Shown here in pieces: positions 15,993 through 19,262 of a stretch of 19,262 nt of DNA. This DNA comes from Gemmatimonadales bacterium UBA2989. GTDB lineage: Bacteria > Gemmatimonadota > Gemmatimonadetes > Longimicrobiales > Gaopeijiaceae. Each line of letters begins with the position of its first letter. Positions within the stretch are counted from its first letter, which is position 1. The notes beneath the pieces are model-generated. The model made no database searches and was not told the DNA's origin. It was given only the letters and a program-made list of their open reading frames with translations. The stretch is taken from NCBI GenBank assembly GCA_002346625.1, contig DEAF01000021.1, forward strand, positions 1 to 19,262. The letters run 5' to 3'. Made by a program: the position numbers and the translations under genes.

Positions 15993-16226
15993 AAGTTAGC
16001 CCGCCAGAGCTAGAGGGATCACTATATAAAGATATAATAAATACCTTACTTTCCAAATCCTTCGCAACAATATGTAGTAGGTATTATTAATGAGAAAACC
16101 ATATATAGTATAAGATATTCAAGTGTTACAATCTTGAAATCAAAGGCTGATCAAGCTAGAATTACACGTTGAAGGTATAATAGAATAGAAAATCTTTATA
16201 AATAGACTATACTTTGGAGACATTAA
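15993..16226. other. AT-rich divergent intergenic region
   Basis: This 234-bp AT-rich stretch separates the divergent MORN-repeat gene and the small lipoprotein gene. A TATAAT at 16176-16181 fits a -10 box for the plus-strand gene, but I find no good -35 at the right distance. GGAGA just before 16227 is a plausible ribosome site. No ORF or RNA gene is evident. Confidence 0.5.
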
Positions 16227-16742
16227 ATGAATTTGAACAAGATGCTCGTTCTCGTCCTAATGGCTCCAATGTTCAGTGCTTGTTCCTTAGCTTTTGTAGA
16301 CGGTCCTCCTGTAGGATATGAGCGCTTCACCCCGGTTCCCTGTACACAGTCTAGAACCTTGCCCACCCTAGATGCCGCCTTTTCTGCCCTTACTATGTGG
16401 AGTGGTACCATGATGATGCTTCAGGGAGATGAGGATTTTGGAGACAAACAATTAGGTGGTATAGGACGAGATCTTGGTATGTCTAAAAACGGTGGTGTAG
16501 TAACATTTGTGGGAGCAGGAATTGCCAGTGGGATTTCTGCAATCAATGGTTTCAAGAAGGTGGGGGCATGTAGGGACGCACACTTAGAAGTAGCTGCACG
16601 CAGAGAACAAGCAGTCGCACAGTATAGAGATCAATCCTCTGGGTTGCCTGGATACGCTTTGAGTGATGCTCTATTCCCCCAACCTACATTCGGTGATGGA
16701 CTCCCTGTTCTTCCAGTAACCGTACCATTACTGCGCAAATAA
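16227..16742 (+). CDS. Small lipoprotein of unknown function
   Basis: The 171-residue protein has a clear lipoprotein signal with lipobox FSAC (Cys 19). The mature part has two further Cys (about residues 39 and 113: PVPCTQSR and VGACRDA), which could form a disulfide. A glycine-rich hydrophobic stretch at about 90-112 (VVTFVGAGIASGISAINGF) looks like a glycine-zipper-like membrane-associating helix. A charged segment and a Pro-rich tail follow. I do not recognise the family. GGAGA stands 8-9 nt before the ATG. Its last ~60 bp overlap, on the other strand, the reading frame that continues the hyuA remnant, so its C-terminus may lie over the junction where hyuA was lost. Confidence 0.72.
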   Translation: MNLNKMLVLVLMAPMFSACSLAFVDGPPVGYERFTPVPCTQSRTLPTLDAAFSALTMWSGTMMMLQGDEDFGDKQLGGIGRDLGMSKNGGVVTFVGAGIASGISAINGFKKVGACRDAHLEVAARREQAVAQYRDQSSGLPGYALSDALFPQPTFGDGLPVLPVTVPLLRK

Positions 16743-16743
16743 C

Positions 16744-16944
16744 AGAATCTAGAAATTTAGCCAGGTCATGACCTGCTCGGTTTGCTAGCTTCGATAGTCC
16801 CCGCAAAACACCCTGGGCCTGATCTTTTCTGTTCGTAACTGTTTTCTCGAAATGGATGCTCCCTTCGTTGTCTCCGCAGACTAAGTCCGTGAAGGTTCCG
16901 CCGACATCCACTCCGATTTGATACCTATTTACTGCCATGATCAA
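16744..16944 (-). pseudogene. Truncated N-terminal remnant of a hydantoinase/oxoprolinase (HyuA family)
   Basis: The frame encodes about 67 residues matching the start of HyuA/N-methylhydantoinase A: YQIGVDVGGTFTDLVCGD is the acetate-kinase-fold phosphate loop, then FEKTVTNRKDQAQGVLRGL and DLAKFLDSVI. Complete proteins are roughly 690 residues, and the next expected motif (HGTTV-type) is absent. The frame runs on 17 residues without homology (to 16684) across the end of the lipoprotein gene. The ATG at 16936-16938 (or TTG at 16944) has no ribosome site. It follows the DUF1684 gene's stop on the same strand by 22 bp. I read it as a decayed 5' fragment, with no other part of hyuA in this window. 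Confidence 0.75.
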
Positions 16945-16966
16945 TTTCTATTTTCAAATAAACAGA

Positions 16967-17956
16967 TCAGTAATAAGGTCTGTCAGGCCGTTTTTCTCCA
17001 GCTGTTACGGATAGCTTAAGCCGATTATCTGGAGGTGGAAGGGAACATACTGAAAATTCAGTGAAGACGCAGGGTGGATTGTAGGCACGATTAAAGTCGA
17101 TCGTAGTCCATCCATCTTTATTTACCTTGGGAACACTCAAATATCGTCCAGATTGGTAGGTGTCTGTTATAGCGGTCGAATCCCACATGCTGACGAAATA
17201 AGATTTACTCTTTTTGTTACCTGTAACAATTAAGCGGTGTTCAAGATTATTTTTACTAAATACGAGTTCTCCTATCGCCTCTTTTTCTATCATTCCACCT
17301 GTGACATCAGCCAAGGGGAGTGGCCTAGGACTTGAATAACGTTTTAGGCGTGCTGGCACGAGCCATTCTGTAGATACTGTAAAGAATTCGGGAAGTTTGA
17401 AAACTTGGTTCTCATCAAGTTTAGTTTTCCATACACGTAGCCAGAGGCGATCTGTGCCAGGCTCCGAGTGGATTCGCATTCCAAGAGATCCCAATGATAG
17501 ATATGTGGTGTTTTCGGAACGGTTATTTTTGAGAACGATCTTATCTTCTATCGGAGTTCCATCTTCTAGGTAGATTTCCGCACCTGTGTTTGTATGCAGT
17601 ATTACTTCCTGTTTCGTTCGTACCAATGTCCCCGCTGAGGGTGGAGAATCTTCCGTAGGCAGGGTTATTGAGAGTGAGGGGTCAGATCCGAATCCCGTCT
17701 CACCTTGTCCAATCTCGAATAGACCATACCAGAGGACCGGCCCTCCAGGAGGTGTTACGAGTCGTTTCTCCCGCTTACTTCGCCATTCTTCATGCTCGCT
17801 TGCTAATTCCTCAGCTGTGATAGGTGTTGGTTCAGGGAAGCTGTTGCTGCAGGATATTGAAGAAGTAAATACAATAGCTAGCAAGGTTATATGTTTTATC
17901 ATCAGGTCCGAGATGTTTCCCATTTTCTGAACTTCAGGATGGGTAAAATCAGACAT
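16967..17956 (-). CDS. DUF1684 family protein, probable lipoprotein
   Basis: The 329-residue protein carries the DUF1684 order: HEEWRSKREKRLVTPPGGPVLWYGLFEI near the mature N-terminus, the middle beta domain, and the conserved end GWTTIDFNRAYNPPCVFTEFSVCSLPPPDNRL (seen in sections, ~285-318), where the NPPC...C..PPPxNRL pattern is highly characteristic. The hydrophobic segment IKHITLLAIVFTSSISC suggests export with a lipidated Cys at about residue 36. The ATG at 17954-17956 has AAGAGG about 9 nt upstream but puts about 18 polar residues before the signal; an internal ATG at residue 19 gives a cleaner signal without a ribosome site. Function of the family is not established. Confidence 0.85.
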   Translation of the reverse strand: MSDFTHPEVQKMGNISDLMIKHITLLAIVFTSSISCSNSFPEPTPITAEELASEHEEWRSKREKRLVTPPGGPVLWYGLFEIGQGETGFGSDPSLSITLPTEDSPPSAGTLVRTKQEVILHTNTGAEIYLEDGTPIEDKIVLKNNRSENTTYLSLGSLGMRIHSEPGTDRLWLRVWKTKLDENQVFKLPEFFTVSTEWLVPARLKRYSSPRPLPLADVTGGMIEKEAIGELVFSKNNLEHRLIVTGNKKSKSYFVSMWDSTAITDTYQSGRYLSVPKVNKDGWTTIDFNRAYNPPCVFTEFSVCSLPPPDNRLKLSVTAGEKRPDRPYY

Positions 17957-18005
17957 AATTGGCCTCTTGGTTTTTTAGTGTTAGGGAGAACCAACCTGGG
18001 GAAAT

Positions 18006-18040
18006 AAAAAAACCGCCCAGATCGGTTGACCGGGGCGGTT
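18006..18040 (-). terminator. Rho-independent terminator of the cysteine-rich peptide gene
   Basis: On the minus strand, AACCGCCC (complement of 18033-18040) pairs perfectly with GGGCGGTT (complement of 18011-18018), with a further CGGT/ACCG stem inside the loop. It is followed by a T-run at 18010-18006, then A and TTT. The plus strand has no T-run after the stem, so direction is minus. It is 25 bp past the stop codon of the small gene at 18067-18147 and would also end any read-through from the DCC gene. Confidence 0.88.
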
Positions 18041-18066
18041 AGAGCTAGATTTTAAAGTTCAGCTTA

Positions 18067-18147
18067 TCAACACACCCAGGTACACTTGGTACACGGACAT
18101 AAACACCTACAGGTGCAGTTCGCTTTATGGGTGTGTAATGATCTCAT
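18067..18147 (-). CDS. 26-residue cysteine-rich micropeptide
   Basis: This short frame starts at ATG (18145-18147) with MRSLHTHKAN and ends with CTCRCLCPCTKCTWVC before TGA: seven Cys in the last 16 residues, spaced 2,2,2,2,3,4, with the last residue Cys. No match to a known family comes to mind. The pattern suits a metal-binding peptide, or the core of a modified peptide (Cys-dense core after a short leader with two His). The basic leader is too short for a Sec signal. The ribosome site is poor. A strong terminator directly downstream shows the locus is transcribed in this direction, and the upstream AT-rich region has TATA-like hexamers. The DCC-domain gene lies 108 bp upstream on the same strand. 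A non-coding RNA is the main alternative. Confidence 0.6.
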   Translation of the reverse strand: MRSLHTHKANCTCRCLCPCTKCTWVC

Positions 18148-18192
18148 AGCTACAGTTTAAAATTTATATTAGATCGGTTTATTCAATTAATT

Positions 18193-18216
18193 AATAAGAT
18201 ATCCAAATAACTTATT
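18193..18216. repeat. Imperfect palindrome between the DCC gene and the micropeptide gene
   Basis: AATAAGATAT (18193-18202) and ATAACTTATT (18207-18216) pair at nine of ten positions around a CCAA loop, 46-69 bp upstream of the micropeptide start. It has no T-run, so it is more like an operator than a terminator; the region is AT-rich and chance is possible. Confidence 0.3.
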
Positions 18217-18255
18217 AAAGACATTGGGTAAATATAAAACTGATTGCTGGTAACA

Positions 18256-18699
18256 CTAGTCCACCACGATGAATCGTTCTTCCCATTCCGGTTTTGAAAG
18301 CATACAAGAGTTATTCCTTCCAAATATCCGATAGCGGTTTTTAGAGATTAGTCTGTAGGTGGCTTCGAGAATAAAATCGGGGAGCAATCCTAGGCATGAT
18401 AGCCATACTCGGAATCTTCCCAGCCTATTCAGTACGTATATGCTCGCACGTGCGTGAGAGAGCAGCTTCTCAGAATCTCTTCCCATATCTACGAGTACGT
18501 AGAAAGTATCTAGTCTGTCGGGATCCTTGCCATGAGTACGAATGTGGTTTTTGGAAAACTCATCTTGAATGGCTGCAAACCGGAAAACACCTTCGTGATC
18601 ATGTTTTAGTATGAATCCAATAATTTTCGAACACAGGCCGCAAAATCCATCGTACATCAGGATAGGATTATCCACCTTATAAGTTTTCAAATTTCCCAA
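18256..18699 (-). CDS. DCC family (DUF393) thiol-disulfide oxidoreductase-like protein
   Basis: The 147-residue protein begins with the family motif YDGFCGLC (Asp 17, Cys 20, Cys 23), where D-x-x-C-x-x-C gives the DCC name. FRFAAIQ follows, then LDTFYVLVD, an ASIYVLNRLG helix, and the C-terminal YRLISKNRYRIFGRNNSCML, all typical of DUF393. Length is normal. The family is thought to be thioredoxin-fold and redox active, though few members are tested. The start is TTG (18697-18699); a nearby ATG at 18704 is out of frame. It begins 5 bp after the stop of the exported protein gene, so the two form an operon. Confidence 0.88.
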   Translation of the reverse strand: MGNLKTYKVDNPILMYDGFCGLCSKIIGFILKHDHEGVFRFAAIQDEFSKNHIRTHGKDPDRLDTFYVLVDMGRDSEKLLSHARASIYVLNRLGRFRVWLSCLGLLPDFILEATYRLISKNRYRIFGRNNSCMLSKPEWEERFIVVD

Positions 18700-18704
18700 C
18701 GCAT

Positions 18705-19256
18705 TTATTGTCCGGGTATCATGATGTGAGCTCCGGTTGTTCCAGCCGACATGATGTAGGCACCGCCTGAGTTTCGATTGTCGGGCAATCCGGTGGATTC
18801 AGTAGTAGCACCTGGTACGGCTATGGTAGTGTGTTTACGGGCATTTCCCTGATATTCGCCGTTCATTGATATCCATACAGATCCGTACTCGGGCAACACA
18901 CGTGTACCGTTTTCTTCGGCTTCTGCTACCAGTGCACGCACTGCACTTCTATCGGCACCTTCAGCCTCGAACTGTCGGTTTTGGGCTACCCTGGGCAAGT
19001 TTCCCAAATTCGTGCACTGCACGGAAAAGGGCGGTCGTCCTGGGTCACTGGATCTGTCGTAGCAGACCAGATTGTTAGTTCCTTCCTGGAGAATATCGTA
19101 TGTGTAGTTGGGTTTCCACATAATTACGGTAGCCCCGTCGCGGGCTCTGGAGGGAGCAGCAGCCAGCGCCTGTTCAATCGTTTCTGCACTGGTTTGTGCA
19201 TCCACGCTGGTTGAGATCGAAAGCAAACTGATCAATGCAATTATGATTTGTTTCAT
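18705..19256 (-). CDS. Exported protein of unknown function
   Basis: The 183-residue protein has a Sec signal peptide (1-20, cut after SVDA before Gln). The mature part opens with a helix (TSAETIEQALAAAPSRARDGATVIMW) and then a beta-rich region with two Cys (VCYDRSS and VQCTNLGN, about residues 64 and 80) that may form a disulfide. The tail is Gly/Ser/Thr rich and ends in TTGAHIMIPGQ. I recall similar hypothetical exported proteins in Acidobacteriota and Gemmatimonadota but cannot name a family. The start ATG is 6 nt from the window edge, so its promoter is outside. It is followed after 5 bp by the DCC gene. Confidence 0.75.
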   Translation of the reverse strand: MKQIIIALISLLSISTSVDAQTSAETIEQALAAAPSRARDGATVIMWKPNYTYDILQEGTNNLVCYDRSSDPGRPPFSVQCTNLGNLPRVAQNRQFEAEGADRSAVRALVAEAEENGTRVLPEYGSVWISMNGEYQGNARKHTTIAVPGATTESTGLPDNRNSGGAYIMSAGTTGAHIMIPGQ

Positions 19257-19262
19257 TTTAGG

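Noticed and set aside
16684..16743. Continuation of HyuA homology in another frame (a GT-V-T pattern resembling HGTTV)
   Set aside because: It is only three or four residues, requires a frame change and an unexplained insert, and the same bases are coding for the lipoprotein on the other strand.
18019..18179. 9-bp direct repeat AGATCGGTT at 18019-18027 and 18171-18179 flanking the micropeptide gene, as a possible target duplication
   Set aside because: One copy is part of the terminator loop stem, no inverted ends or transposase are present, and a 9-bp match in a few hundred bases is not rare enough.

Overview
The window is bacterial chromosome with no rRNA, tRNA, insertion sequence or CRISPR array that I can recognise. 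At least ten products carry a Sec-type or lipoprotein signal, one is an outer-membrane beta-barrel ending in Phe, and there is a carboxypeptidase-regulatory-domain protein, so the cell is Gram-negative. The mix of DUF5916/CBM9-like barrel, DUF2911 and DUF1684 proteins, a large S8 protease with a dockerin and neighbouring cohesin-like lipoproteins suggests Gemmatimonadota or a nearby FCB-type lineage from an environmental genome. That placement is inference from gene content, not from a marker gene.

Layout. (1) 1-1011, minus: the 5' two thirds of mmsA (CoA-acylating methylmalonate-semialdehyde dehydrogenase), cut by the window edge. (2) 1183-4509, plus: a tight five-gene run with 9-16 bp gaps: exported P1/DmpA peptidase, small cupin, DUF3192-like lipoprotein, TlpA-like thioredoxin lipoprotein, short-chain dehydrogenase. 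(3) 4571-7446, minus: DUF5916/CBM9-like outer-membrane protein followed by a DUF2911 lipoprotein. (4) 7540-13620, plus: three genes encoding a lipoprotein with a cohesin-like C-terminus, a 1360-residue subtilisin-like protease ending in a cohesin-like region plus a two-loop dockerin, and a second lipoprotein made almost only of a cohesin-like domain. (5) 13638-15992, minus: an exported protein with 24 tandem 24-residue MORN_2/YwqK-type repeats. (6) 16227-16742, plus: a small unknown lipoprotein that abuts and slightly overlaps a hyuA N-terminal remnant on the other strand. (7) 16967-19256, minus: a DUF1684 lipoprotein, an unlisted-size 26-codon cysteine-rich peptide with its own rho-independent terminator, a DCC/DUF393 protein and an exported protein of unknown function.

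How it fits together. The most interesting unit is region 4. I infer a cell-surface protease system in which the protease's dockerin docks onto lipidated cohesin-like partners encoded on either side, much like cellulosome assembly but for proteolysis. The second is the cysteine-rich micropeptide at 18067-18147 (seven Cys in its last 16 residues), whose expression is supported by a strong terminator 25 bp downstream and which lies downstream of a thiol-disulfide-type DCC protein on the same strand. All function calls rest on motifs read by eye; no database search was run.
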